NCBI GenBank assembly: GCA_027078475.1
Contig: JALWYH010000030.1
Span: 1 to 64,000, forward strand
Direction: 5' to 3'
DNA length: 64,000 nt
DNA from: Thermoproteota archaeon
GTDB taxonomy: Archaea; Korarchaeota; Korarchaeia; Korarchaeales; Korarchaeaceae
Shown piece by piece: positions 22,943 to 30,833 of this stretch. Each line of letters begins with the position of its first letter. Within the stretch, counting starts at the first letter, position 1. Position numbers and translations under genes: made by a program. The notes under the pieces are model-generated. The model searched no databases. It was not told the origin of the DNA and saw nothing but the letters and a program-made list of their open reading frames with translations.

Positions 22943-24700
22943 TTAGCTCACTGGGATTTGGTGTGAACCCTTGATCGAGGCGGGGAGCCTCCTGAACTTG
23001 TGGAAGAATGGCTCGTAGGTCTTTATGTAGAGCTCGGAGTTCTCCAGCCTCGGGATATCCCTCTTGTACTTGCTCTCCGATCCGATCAACCCCTTCCCGT
23101 ATCTCCTCTCGTACTCCTCGAAGCTCATGGCGTGTTCCTTGATTATCTTGTCCCTGTAGAGGTCGGACAGGACGTTGTAAGTGCAGAAGGGGATCACCCT
23201 GCCATCGGGCGAGAGGTAGTGGATGTCGCACCTCATCACCCTCTGGACATCGTAATTGTACAGGTCCATGAAGTGCATCATCCCCAAGAAGAGGGACCTG
23301 TAGTGGAACTCTCCCAGCGCCTTGTAGCTCCTCTGGAGGATTATCTTCCTGAGTATCCCTATGAGGTTTATCCCGGGCGGCTGCTTGTCCTTCTCTATGA
23401 AGCTGGGGAGCTTGGCTATTACCTTGAGTAGGGTGAGCCATCTGTTCTTGTGCTTCTCCTTTATCTCCCTGGCCTTCTCACTGAGGAACCTGTGGAATCC
23501 CTCAACATCCACGAAATCCGTTATGGGAATGAACCTCGTTACCCTTCTCTTTCCATCAACGTTTTCGAACACCGGGAAGACGTAGGTTGCCATGCCGCAG
23601 GCTGGGTGGTTGGTCATCATCAGCTTGGGCTCCCCTGTGACCGCCTCTATGAACTCACTGATGGCCACGGTGAAGGGAACCGGGTACCAGGCCTCCCTGT
23701 ATATCTGCCCATCGGTCTGCTCCTCTATCCTTTTTATCACGTCAGGGATGGTTATCCTGTACTTCTCCCTCTCGGCCCTAGGCATCTGACCCGTGAGGGA
23801 GACGGGCTGGAAGTTGACGCCCCTCACCACATCTATGTTGTAAGCGGCGAACCTGACGATGTCCCCTACCTCGTGGTCGTTCACCCCCTTTATCACGGTG
23901 GGAACGAGAACCAAGCTGGTCATTCTCGCCTTCCTGGCGGCATCCAGGATGTAGGGGATCTCCCAGTGATTCTTGGGGTTGGCCTCCGGGGTCACACCAT
24001 CGAAGCTCATGTATATGGTATTTACGCCGGCCTCCCTGAGCTCCCTCATGAGATCGGGCTTGTCCACGAATATTATCCCCTGAGTGTTGAGCTGGATGTG
24101 GGTTATCCCCTTTCTCCTCAGCAATCTGACTATCTCAACGAGATCGTCCCTGAGCGTGGGCTCACCGCCGGTGATCTGAATGGCGTTGCCATGAGCCGGC
24201 TTTTCCCTTATCAGGAGGTCGACCATCCTATCTATCTCCTCCAGAGATGGCTCGTAAACGTAACCAGCCTTCTCGGCGTAGAAGAAGCAATACCAGCAGT
24301 CAAGGTTGCACCTGTTGGTCACCACCAAGTTGGCCAGGGCCGTCGTGTTCTGATGGGCCGGGCAGACCCCGCAGGAGAAGGGACAGGGGGCCATCAGATC
24401 GGTGTGGGGCGGGTATATGCCCCTGCCCGGTACCTCGAACTCCATGGCCTTCTTGAACATCTCGGCATCTCCCCAGTAGAGGTCCTCGAACTCGCCATGC
24501 TCAGGACACTCCTTCCTTATGTAAACGGCCCCATCTCTCTCGAATATCACCGCTGGAAGCAGCCTGTAGCACACCGGACAGACGGATGATGTGTGCCTGA
24601 GGAGTTTCTCTCCCTCCCTGAGTTTCGGCCGCGGACCGCCAATTGCGATCTTTCTTCCCTCCACCTCGATGAACCGCGGCGCCGGTATTTCCACGACCAC
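22943..24700 (-). CDS. tes: Tetraether lipid synthase-type radical SAM enzyme
   Basis: Radical SAM enzyme of the group that joins phytanyl chain ends to form tetraether and macrocyclic lipids (Tes / GDGT-MAS, MJ0619 type). Three cysteine sets precede or form the cluster sites: CPVC with CPEHG (Cys41, 44, 65), CPFSCGVC (Cys106, 110, 113) and the radical SAM motif CNLDCWYC (Cys131, 135, 138). GGEPTLRDDL follows. A late CDIHYLSPDGRVIPFC adds more ligands. The multi-cluster arrangement is what distinguishes Tes from ordinary radical SAM proteins. The 585-residue length fits. The GTG start is preceded by GGTGAT. The operon with geranylgeranyl reductase supports the role in membrane-spanning lipid synthesis. 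Confidence 0.85.
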   Translation of the reverse strand: MVVEIPAPRFIEVEGRKIAIGGPRPKLREGEKLLRHTSSVCPVCYRLLPAVIFERDGAVYIRKECPEHGEFEDLYWGDAEMFKKAMEFEVPGRGIYPPHTDLMAPCPFSCGVCPAHQNTTALANLVVTNRCNLDCWYCFFYAEKAGYVYEPSLEEIDRMVDLLIREKPAHGNAIQITGGEPTLRDDLVEIVRLLRRKGITHIQLNTQGIIFVDKPDLMRELREAGVNTIYMSFDGVTPEANPKNHWEIPYILDAARKARMTSLVLVPTVIKGVNDHEVGDIVRFAAYNIDVVRGVNFQPVSLTGQMPRAEREKYRITIPDVIKRIEEQTDGQIYREAWYPVPFTVAISEFIEAVTGEPKLMMTNHPACGMATYVFPVFENVDGKRRVTRFIPITDFVDVEGFHRFLSEKAREIKEKHKNRWLTLLKVIAKLPSFIEKDKQPPGINLIGILRKIILQRSYKALGEFHYRSLFLGMMHFMDLYNYDVQRVMRCDIHYLSPDGRVIPFCTYNVLSDLYRDKIIKEHAMSFEEYERRYGKGLIGSESKYKRDIPRLENSELYIKTYEPFFHKFRRLPASIKGSHQIPVS

Positions 24701-24729
24701 CTTTTATCACCGCAGAATAGGGGAGTCAA

Positions 24730-24740
24730 CTTATAATAAA
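24730..24740. promoter_or_regulatory. Shared bidirectional TATA core (tes operon / HEAT-like gene)
   Basis: CTTATAATAAA is centred about 27 nt before ATG 24762 on the plus strand, giving a leaderless message, and about 35 nt before the tes GTG on the minus strand. Confidence 0.5.
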
Positions 24741-24761
24741 CGCTTGCGCCCGTTGGGACAG

Positions 24762-25436
24762 ATGACTTCAGAAAGGTTTGAGCAGTACATTCAACTGTTG
24801 TATAATTCAATTTCACAATTGTTATCTGGAGATTTGAATAATGAGAGAGAGCCTATCCTGAAGATTATAAGAGAGTGCAGGGAGGAGGGGATCTGCGATG
24901 ACCAAACAGTCTCCCATCTCATGGGGCTGGTCGAGGCGGTCGAGGGGTACTCATCCGGCACTGTATCGCTGGAGTCTCTGCTTCGATCATTGAAGGAGGA
25001 GATATCTGGCGGCCCGGCTGGAGGGCTCGCCCTGTTGGTCCTCAGGGAGATATGCAGTCCCGAGGTGATGGATCTCATGGAGGGATGGTCCAAGGACCCC
25101 GAACCTGAGGTGAGGATCGCTTACCTGAAGTGCGCCGCCAAGCTCTTCGATGAGGGGAAGCTCGGACTCGACGATCTGGCCGCCTTCAGCGATGATCCCT
25201 CCCCCAAGGTGAGGGAGACCCTAGTTTCCACGCTGTCGAAGAGCGCCTCCGAGGATGAGGTTTTCTCCCTCCTGAGGAGAATGCTCTCAACCGAAAGAAG
25301 GAGTTCCGTGAGGTCAGAGATCCTTATCGCCCTTTCCGGAGCCCTTGATCGGGAAGAGGAGGCTGAAGAGGGGAGCACTTGGAGGAGGCTCAGACGCCTT
25401 CTGAGGAGACACCGGTCCGGCGTCGACGGGAGGTAA
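24762..25436 (+). CDS. HEAT-repeat-like helical protein
   Basis: About 224 residues of repeating helix pairs: GLALLVLREICSPEVMDLMEG, then DPEPEVRIAYLKCAAKLFDE, then DPSPKVRETLVSTLSKSASE, then SSVRSEILIALSGAL. The repeated D-P-x-P-x-V-R pattern at helix starts is typical of HEAT/armadillo repeats that hold protein partners together. The C-terminus is strongly basic. ATG 24762 is chosen as the leaderless start. The downstream hydrolase begins 44 nt later, so the two may be co-transcribed. Partner unknown. Confidence 0.65.
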   Translation: MTSERFEQYIQLLYNSISQLLSGDLNNEREPILKIIRECREEGICDDQTVSHLMGLVEAVEGYSSGTVSLESLLRSLKEEISGGPAGGLALLVLREICSPEVMDLMEGWSKDPEPEVRIAYLKCAAKLFDEGKLGLDDLAAFSDDPSPKVRETLVSTLSKSASEDEVFSLLRRMLSTERRSSVRSEILIALSGALDREEEAEEGSTWRRLRRLLRRHRSGVDGR

Positions 25437-25480
25437 CTATTATCTCTTTCAGCGGGGACATCTGGACTCGGGGTGAGGCC

Positions 25481-26152
25481 ATGGTCAAGATCACATTCTT
25501 GGGTCATTCCGCCTTCCTGCTGGAGGGGAGCAAGAGGGTTCTAGTGGACCCCTGGATAGAGGGAAATCCCCAGTCCCCAATATCCATCGACCAGTGCAAG
25601 GGGGCTGACATTTACGTGATCACCCACGCCCACGGCGATCACGGCCTTGACGATGCCGTGAAGCTTGCTAAGTCCCACGGAGGGACCATAGTCAGCATAT
25701 ACGAGATAGCCCTAGAGGCCAGCAACAGGGGCGTTGAGAAGACCGTGGGGGCGAACATAGGTGGATTCTTCGAGGTGGACGGGATCAAGCTGGCCCTTAC
25801 CACCGCGGTCCACAGTAGCCCGCTGGGGGCCCCAACGGGTGTGGTGATCGAGATAGATGGCAAGAGGATATACCACGCCGGAGATACTGGCGTCTTCTAT
25901 GACATGAAGCTCATAGGAGAGCTGTACAGACCTGATCTAGCGCTCCTCCCCATCGGAGGTCACTTCGTGATGGGTCCCCTCGAGGCAGCGAAGGCCATAG
26001 AGCTGCTGGGGGTTAAGAGGGTCATACCCATGCACTACGAGACCTTCCCGGTCCTGAAGGGAAGGCCGGAGGAGCTGAAGGACCTGATAAGGAGTAAGGG
26101 ATTGGATTGCCAGGTCATAACGCTGAAGCCGGGAGAGAGCTATGAGCTCTGA
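25481..26152 (+). CDS. UPF0173-type metallo-beta-lactamase-fold hydrolase
   Basis: About 223 residues. The zinc-binding motif THAHGDHGLDD is present, with later ligands in HAGDTGVF and PMHYETFP. The opening MVKITFLGHSAFLLEG and VDPWIEGNP is diagnostic of the UPF0173 group. Substrate unknown. Start at ATG 25481 after GGGGTGAGG. Its end overlaps the start of the AdoMetDC-like gene by 11 bp, implying translational coupling. Confidence 0.85.
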   Translation: MVKITFLGHSAFLLEGSKRVLVDPWIEGNPQSPISIDQCKGADIYVITHAHGDHGLDDAVKLAKSHGGTIVSIYEIALEASNRGVEKTVGANIGGFFEVDGIKLALTTAVHSSPLGAPTGVVIEIDGKRIYHAGDTGVFYDMKLIGELYRPDLALLPIGGHFVMGPLEAAKAIELLGVKRVIPMHYETFPVLKGRPEELKDLIRSKGLDCQVITLKPGESYEL

Positions 26153-26510
26153 AGTGAGACCCAAGGAGACTCAGGTCATAGCGGAGCTGTACGACGTGGA
26201 GGACGCCGAGGTGCTGGATTCGCCCTCAAGGATGGAGGCTATGCTCAGGAAGCTGGCGATGGAGGTCGGGGAGGAGAGCGTTCACGTCCACGTGCATGAG
26301 TTCGAGCCGTACGGGGTCAGCGGCTTTCTGATGATGGAGAAGGGTTACGTGGCGATACACACGTGGCCGGAGCACTCTTACGCCACCGTGAACGTGGTGG
26401 GCTTCTCGGACGAGACGTGGGCCTGGAACGTTTACAAGACGCTGGTCAGGCTATTCAGGCCCAAACAGCAGAACGCTGTCGAGGTGAAGAGCGGACTGGA
26501 CAGACCCTAG
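26142..26510 (+). CDS. AdoMetDC-like protein lacking the pyruvoyl serine
   Basis: 122 residues with the clear fold signature of S-adenosylmethionine decarboxylase (GVSGFLMMEKGYVAIHTWPE). At the self-processing site the Glu-Ser-His of active enzymes reads Lys67-Gly68-Tyr69, so no pyruvoyl group can form. The active-site cysteine region reads VVGF instead of SSC. The histidine of IHTWPE is kept. The genome has an intact copy at 322-714. By analogy with trypanosomatid prozyme, a catalytically dead paralogue that activates its partner, this may be a regulatory subunit; that is inference. The other option is a metabolite-binding protein of unrelated role. Coupled to the UPF0173 hydrolase gene. Confidence 0.8.
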   Translation: MSSEVRPKETQVIAELYDVEDAEVLDSPSRMEAMLRKLAMEVGEESVHVHVHEFEPYGVSGFLMMEKGYVAIHTWPEHSYATVNVVGFSDETWAWNVYKTLVRLFRPKQQNAVEVKSGLDRP

Positions 26511-26549
26511 GCCGATACAACTTGACAAATCCCCCTTTCTCCTGAAAAA

Positions 26550-27896
26550 TCAATCGCGAGACTCCATCTCGGGCCTCAAGGTGAGGCCTGCCCTTCCCAG
26601 CCTTCTGATCACCCTTCCAACCAGGTAGTTAGCTCTGAAGTCCTCTATCACGACCTCGTACAGATACCCGGGATCCGCATCCCCCAGGGCCACCGGTCTG
26701 TAGGATTGGGTCCTGCCCTGGGTTCCCTTGGGTGTCACCTCCGATGCCAGGACGACCAGTTCCCTTCCCAGGAACCTCTCGTTCCTCCTCTCCTTTATTC
26801 TCTCGATCACCTCCATCGCCTCCTTGCTCCTCCTCTTGATGGTCGTCGCGGGCAGCTGGGGCATGGAGGCCGCGGGCGTGCCCGGTCTCGGGCCGAAGCG
26901 GCTCAAGTTGACCACATCCGGCTGCACCTCCTCAAGCAGCTTCAGGGTGAGCTGGAAATCCTCCTCGGTCTCTCCGGGAAAACCGACTATCACGTCCGTG
27001 CTCAGGGTCGAATCCCCGTGCTCCTCTCGGAGTCGCCTCACCAAGTGAGTGAAGTCCTCGACGGTGTAGTCCCTTCCCATGAGCCTCAGGATCCTGTTGG
27101 AACCACTCTGAACCGGAAGGTGGAAGAATCTGTATATTCTGGGATCTCTAAGGGATTCTAGAAGATCATCCAGGATTCTGAGTGCGGAGTTGGGGGTCAT
27201 CATGCCTATCCTCACGCGGAATTCCCCGTCCATCTCCGAGATCGCTTTAAGGAGGGCTGGAAGACTCGATCCTATGTCCCAACCGTAGATCCCCGTGTCC
27301 TCGGCGGTCAGCCATATCTCGACGGCTCCCCTCATGAGGAAGTCCCTGACTCTCGAGACCACGCTCTCCACGGGGAAGCTGGTGAGGCCCCCCCTAGCGA
27401 GCTTCGTTATGCAGTAGGTGCACGATCCTAGGCAGCCCTCGGCTATGGGGACTATCCCCACTAGATCGATGGGATCCCTCTCGTAGGATGCCTTATCTAT
27501 CCTCCTCCATCCCAGGAATTCAGCTCTCTCGCCCCTCAGGGCCAGGGAGGCTCCTTCGACTATGGAGTCCAGTGATCTAGGCGCGACTAGTACCCTGGCA
27601 TGAGGCCTCAACAATTCGGGTTGGGATTTGGCCATGCAGCCCGTGGCAACCAAGGGACCGTGTCTCGACAGAACCCTCGCCCTGTGGATCATCCTCTGCT
27701 CTGTGGGCGTCTTCACGTTGCAGGTGTTCAGTATGAGGACATCGGCCTCCTCCGGCCTCCAGACCCTCCTCCATCCCGACCTACGGAGGAGGGTCTCCAT
27801 TATCTGGGAGTCGGATCTGTTCATGGAGCAGCCGTGCGTCTCCAGGTAAAATGTTGGCTCAACCCGACTCGGATTCCGACTCGACGGTGACCCCAT
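26550..27896 (-). CDS. tRNA methylthiotransferase, e-MtaB/CDKAL1 type
   Basis: Radical SAM methylthiotransferase expected to convert t6A37 of tRNA to ms2t6A. The N-terminal UPF0004 domain has ETHGCSMN, NTCNVKTPTE and TGCMAKSQPEL (three cysteines for the auxiliary cluster). The radical SAM motif is CLGSCTYC, with VDVIVGFPGET-like STDVIVGFPGETEEDF later. The C-terminal TRAM domain is present (FLGRELVVLASE to RANYLVG). About 448 residues from ATG 27896; the upstream ATG 27911 adds five. The gene overlaps the end of the DUF211 gene by about 38 bp, so the pair is coupled. Archaeal and eukaryotic members of this group act on ANN-decoding tRNAs. Confidence 0.9.
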   Translation of the reverse strand: MGSPSSRNPSRVEPTFYLETHGCSMNRSDSQIMETLLRRSGWRRVWRPEEADVLILNTCNVKTPTEQRMIHRARVLSRHGPLVATGCMAKSQPELLRPHARVLVAPRSLDSIVEGASLALRGERAEFLGWRRIDKASYERDPIDLVGIVPIAEGCLGSCTYCITKLARGGLTSFPVESVVSRVRDFLMRGAVEIWLTAEDTGIYGWDIGSSLPALLKAISEMDGEFRVRIGMMTPNSALRILDDLLESLRDPRIYRFFHLPVQSGSNRILRLMGRDYTVEDFTHLVRRLREEHGDSTLSTDVIVGFPGETEEDFQLTLKLLEEVQPDVVNLSRFGPRPGTPAASMPQLPATTIKRRSKEAMEVIERIKERRNERFLGRELVVLASEVTPKGTQGRTQSYRPVALGDADPGYLYEVVIEDFRANYLVGRVIRRLGRAGLTLRPEMESRD

Positions 27897-28173
27897 CCAG
27901 ACTCGCCACATTCCCCCCGTAGTACCTGATCACTTTGACTATCTCGTCGTAGTCCAAGTCGTCCCCTTCCAGGATTATCTTGAGCCGTTCGATGGTGGAG
28001 TCGTAGTCCTTCACCTCGATATCAACCTTCCTGACTCCCTTGAGCTCGGAGAGTCCCTCGGCCATGTCGACTATGTTGGGGTTATGCGGCTTGACCACAT
28101 CCAACACGAGTCTCCTGACGACGATACGTCTGTCTTCGCCTTCCTCATCCTCGGAAGGTCGGAAACTCAGCAA
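27859..28173 (-). CDS. DUF211 family protein
   Basis: 104 residues with the ferredoxin-like fold of archaeal DUF211 proteins: RRLVLDVVKPHNPNIVDMAE, LKGVRKVDIEVKDYDSTIE, LKIILEGDDLDYDEIVKVIR and GGNVASLDGV. Family members form oligomeric rings and have no assigned activity. The TTG start follows GGGAGG. The TATA-like GAATTAAAAAA lies about 40-50 nt upstream. Coupled to the methylthiotransferase downstream, although no functional link is known. Confidence 0.85.
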   Translation of the reverse strand: MLSFRPSEDEEGEDRRIVVRRLVLDVVKPHNPNIVDMAEGLSELKGVRKVDIEVKDYDSTIERLKIILEGDDLDYDEIVKVIRYYGGNVASLDGVTVESESESG

Positions 28174-28213
28174 TTCCCTGTATCCTCCCTTACCCTACAG
28201 TGGGGGATGTTTT

Positions 28214-28529
28214 TTAATTCTTTTCCTCGGATCCGAGGTTCATAAATAGAGTGGCTATTATCTTGTTTATATTCCTCTTTCTTCCGCTTTTTAGCCTGAT
28301 TATCTTTATTTTATTTGTGTAATCCGGTGGAATTGTAAGCTTCCTTGAGAACGTCACAAGAATCCTTATGCCCCTAGCGGCGCAGTACTCAAGTATCTCC
28401 CTGATGTCCCTGTTCCTCCCTCTCACAGCACTCCTAGGCTGCCAGACGGCCCCATATCCAAGGTAGTTGAGCCTCCTCTGTACCGAGAAGTAAAGATCCC
28501 GTGGGACCGTCCTGTCGAAGAAGAAGGGT
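28214..28529 (-). pseudogene. Start-less PIN-like (DUF5615-type) remnant
   Basis: The reading frame encodes, from about 28523, FFFDRTVPRDLYFSVQ, then LGYGAVWQPRSAVRGRNRD, then IREILEYCAARGIRILVTFS, IKIIRLKSG and a final helix. This is the layout of DUF5615/Mut7-C PIN-like nucleases (strand with Asp, VPR, a D-EIL helix, then a strand ending I-x-V-T). However, no ATG, GTG or TTG precedes the FFFD strand before the frame closes with TGA. The first usable start is GTG 28426, preceded by AGGAG, which would give a 70-residue fragment lacking the catalytic N-terminal aspartate. A TATA-like element (28531-28538) lies inside the expected start region. Either a decayed gene, a truncated protein, or one with an unusual start codon. 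Confidence 0.5.
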
Positions 28530-28532
28530 GTT

Positions 28533-29393
28533 TTATACCTTTTCCTCCTCTTGCTGACCGATCTGCGCCCTCCCGACTTCAGCCCCCTCCCTGAGAAGTC
28601 TCTTCACCCGGACGGTTTTTAGTCCTGCCTCCTTCAGGGCCGATTCTATCCTGGCCCTGTCCTCGCCCTTGAGTCCCTTGTTATCCACTATCGCTATCTC
28701 GGGTCTCTCGCCGTTCCTCTCAATGGCCTGTCTCACCATGGTTGAGTCGACCCACCCGGCGTCCAGCTTCCTCGCCGCGTGTCCTATGGCGAAATCCGTG
28801 TAGAGCTCAACTTTGGTGAAGTGATCGTTCACATGAGGCCCGCCGAAGGCGATGGCAGCCGGATACTGCTCCGGCCTCCACCTCTCTATCGCCTCCAAGA
28901 CCGATTTAGCCGCTAGTTCTATTCCAATTGGATCGTTCCAGGCTCTCTCGTCAGATCCGATCTCCAGAAAGGCCACCGGCTTGTCCAGCGTGGGTCCGTG
29001 ATGTGTGGGCTCGAACCCCACCGAGTAGCCAGTCTCCTTGACCATCCCTGAGGCCACTAGGAGGTACTCCTTCATTAGGGACGGCACTGCTATGCCCAGC
29101 TTAAAGGATTCTCCACCATACCTAGCCCGACCGAAGTTCCCGGGGACGTGCGCAGTAAGTATGGGGGCATGAGGAGTGCCGCTATGCCTGGATAGAACGA
29201 CCACGTAGTCGAAGTCTCCCACCCCAAGCTCATCGCAGTCCCTGACGTAGAGGACCTCCCTGTCGAAGCTCACCAGCTCTACCTCCTTATCATCCAGGTC
29301 GAATTGCTCCCCCACCTCGCTCATCATTCTGGATGCCATGTTCTTGCCTGCAGGATCCCTGATTGAGTAGAGCAACGAGATCTTCGTTTTCAT
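28533..29393 (-). CDS. dtdA: D-aminoacyl-tRNA deacylase (DtdA)
   Basis: Archaeal DTD2-type enzyme that removes D-amino acids from mischarged tRNA. Signature segments VLSRHSGTPHAPILTAHVPGN, GFEPTHHGPTLDKP and AIAFGGPHVNDHFTKVE carry the metal-binding histidines. 286 residues, normal length. The start at 29393 is about 25 nt from the shared promoter core at 29414-29424, hence leaderless. The end of the gene runs into the PIN-like remnant. Confidence 0.93.
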   Translation of the reverse strand: MKTKISLLYSIRDPAGKNMASRMMSEVGEQFDLDDKEVELVSFDREVLYVRDCDELGVGDFDYVVVLSRHSGTPHAPILTAHVPGNFGRARYGGESFKLGIAVPSLMKEYLLVASGMVKETGYSVGFEPTHHGPTLDKPVAFLEIGSDERAWNDPIGIELAAKSVLEAIERWRPEQYPAAIAFGGPHVNDHFTKVELYTDFAIGHAARKLDAGWVDSTMVRQAIERNGERPEIAIVDNKGLKGEDRARIESALKEAGLKTVRVKRLLREGAEVGRAQIGQQEEEKV

Positions 29394-29413
29394 AGGTCTA
29401 CACGGGGAAACTC

Positions 29414-29424
29414 TTTTTTAAATC
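29414..29424. promoter_or_regulatory. Shared bidirectional TATA core (dtdA / PAP2-like gene)
   Basis: TTTTTTAAATC is centred about 25 nt from both dtdA (29393) and ATG 29443 of the divergent membrane gene; both messages would be leaderless. Confidence 0.55.
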
Positions 29425-29442
29425 AACTCCAGGATGGGTCCG

Positions 29443-30009
29443 ATGGACACCCACAGGACCATAGCGCTCCTACTCTCGCCCGTGACGATAGCTGTCCTGT
29501 CCACCTTGGGAGTTTACGCTTTATACCCGGATCCCATTGGCTTGATCGTGGCCATAGCGCTGATAGTGGTATGCCCCGTGTTCAACGTGGTGAGGAAGTC
29601 CGTGTCCGGCGAGGTGGACATCCTGGTACCCGATAGGTTCTCCAGGGGACCCTTCTTCGCTCAGGCGATGGGGTGCTATTCTGCGGCCACGATACTCCTC
29701 CTAGTCCTCGGGTCCCTCCCCATGGCGGTCCTCTCCCTATCTTACCTGACCGTGACACTGGCCGTGGCCATCGTGAATCACTACTTCACTAAGGTGAGTG
29801 TGCACATGGCCGGGCTCGCGGGACCGACCGTGTTTCTGCTCCTGATCGGGAACTACTCTGTGGGGATCTTTCTGATGGCCTTGATCCCCCTGCTGGCATG
29901 GTCCAGATGGAGGTCCGGGTCTCACACCCCGACTCAGATAGCACTGGGTCTGGTGATCTCCGTCATGATCACCTTTTTGACCTGTTTAGTCGCTTGGAGA
30001 TTTGAGTAG
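29443..30009 (+). CDS. PAP2-like membrane phosphatase
   Basis: About 188 residues with five or six transmembrane helices. The segment TKVSVHMAGLAGP, then LLAWSRWRSGSHTPTQIALG, matches the PAP2 superfamily pattern (first histidine motif, then R...G.HT..Q...G). PAP2 proteins dephosphorylate lipid phosphates such as polyprenyl or phosphatidate-type substrates on the outer face. The amino-terminal K-x6-RP motif is not clear, so activity is uncertain. Start at ATG 29443 from promoter spacing; ATG 29434 adds three residues. The neighbouring UppP/DedA fusion (30834) suggests a shared role in polyprenyl-phosphate recycling. The 3' end overlaps the TIM-barrel gene by 24 bp. Confidence 0.65.
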   Translation: MDTHRTIALLLSPVTIAVLSTLGVYALYPDPIGLIVAIALIVVCPVFNVVRKSVSGEVDILVPDRFSRGPFFAQAMGCYSAATILLLVLGSLPMAVLSLSYLTVTLAVAIVNHYFTKVSVHMAGLAGPTVFLLLIGNYSVGIFLMALIPLLAWSRWRSGSHTPTQIALGLVISVMITFLTCLVAWRFE

Positions 30010-30786
30010 AGTCACGAGCTTGTCCTTAGATATTCTGAGATAGTCTAGGTCGGAGACATGAGGCTCCAGCGTCACGGTTCCCCTATAGCCCCAGCCCTTA
30101 ACCTCCTCGATCACCTCCTTCCAAGGTATCCTCCCGGCGCCCACCGGCAGGTGGAGATCCCTGCCTAGATCGTTGTCGTGCACGTGCAGGTGCATCACCT
30201 CCCGTCCGAGCTTGCCTATATATGATCTCAGCTTGTCTATACCCCCGTTGAGGAATGCGTGTCCTATGTCAAGGGTCACCAGAAGGCCCGGCACTCTGTC
30301 AATCAGATACCTGATGTCAGATGGTGACCTGAACGCCCCGTGATCCACGTTCTCCACCAGCACCTGGACCGCCATCTCACTCGACAGGGAGACCAGCTCA
30401 GTGAATCCCCTCACGTTGAACTCCCTAGCTTTTTCCTTGAGGGCAGCCAGCCAGCCCGGAGTGAAGGGGTGAAACGTGGCGTACGGAGATTCCAGCAAGG
30501 AGGCGACCTCAAGTACCCTCCTAGCAACCTTAAGCGCCCCCTTCCTGACCTCCTCATAGGGGTGACCGACCTCCAAGTACCAAGGGGAATGAACGAGATA
30601 GAAGGCGTCGTAGGAGCTGGCTAGGTCTATCAGTTCCCTCACTCGGGGAAGGATTGAGTCGACCCAGGAGAAGGGCCATTCCACAGTGATCTCCACGTAG
30701 TCCATGCCGAGCCCCAAGATGGATCTGACATCCTCCATGAGATCATGGTGAGGGTTGTTCATCCCTCCGTAGGTGAAGTCGACCAT
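29986..30786 (-). CDS. Sugar phosphate isomerase/epimerase-type TIM-barrel protein
   Basis: AP endonuclease 2/xylose-isomerase-like barrel, about 266 residues. Strand-end metal ligands include VEITVEWPFSW (Glu), LVHSPWYLE, ATFHPFTPG, LVENVDHG, VTLDIGHAFLNG, HLHVHDNDLGRDLHLPVGAG and VTLEPHV. This His/Asp/Glu set fits a divalent-metal isomerase or an endonuclease IV relative. Substrate unknown. ATG 30786 is favoured over ATG 30804 by promoter spacing. It sits between two divergent membrane-lipid-phosphate genes. Confidence 0.8.
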   Translation of the reverse strand: MVDFTYGGMNNPHHDLMEDVRSILGLGMDYVEITVEWPFSWVDSILPRVRELIDLASSYDAFYLVHSPWYLEVGHPYEEVRKGALKVARRVLEVASLLESPYATFHPFTPGWLAALKEKAREFNVRGFTELVSLSSEMAVQVLVENVDHGAFRSPSDIRYLIDRVPGLLVTLDIGHAFLNGGIDKLRSYIGKLGREVMHLHVHDNDLGRDLHLPVGAGRIPWKEVIEEVKGWGYRGTVTLEPHVSDLDYLRISKDKLVTLLKSPSD

Positions 30787-30833
30787 CAACAAACCGACCA
30801 GCATTTAATATTTGAAACTTAATCACCTACCAT

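Noticed and set aside
28985-29030. GGGCTCGAACCCC-like stretch as a tRNA T arm
   Set aside because: It lies inside dtdA and codes for the conserved GFEPTHHGP motif; no other tRNA arms are present around it.
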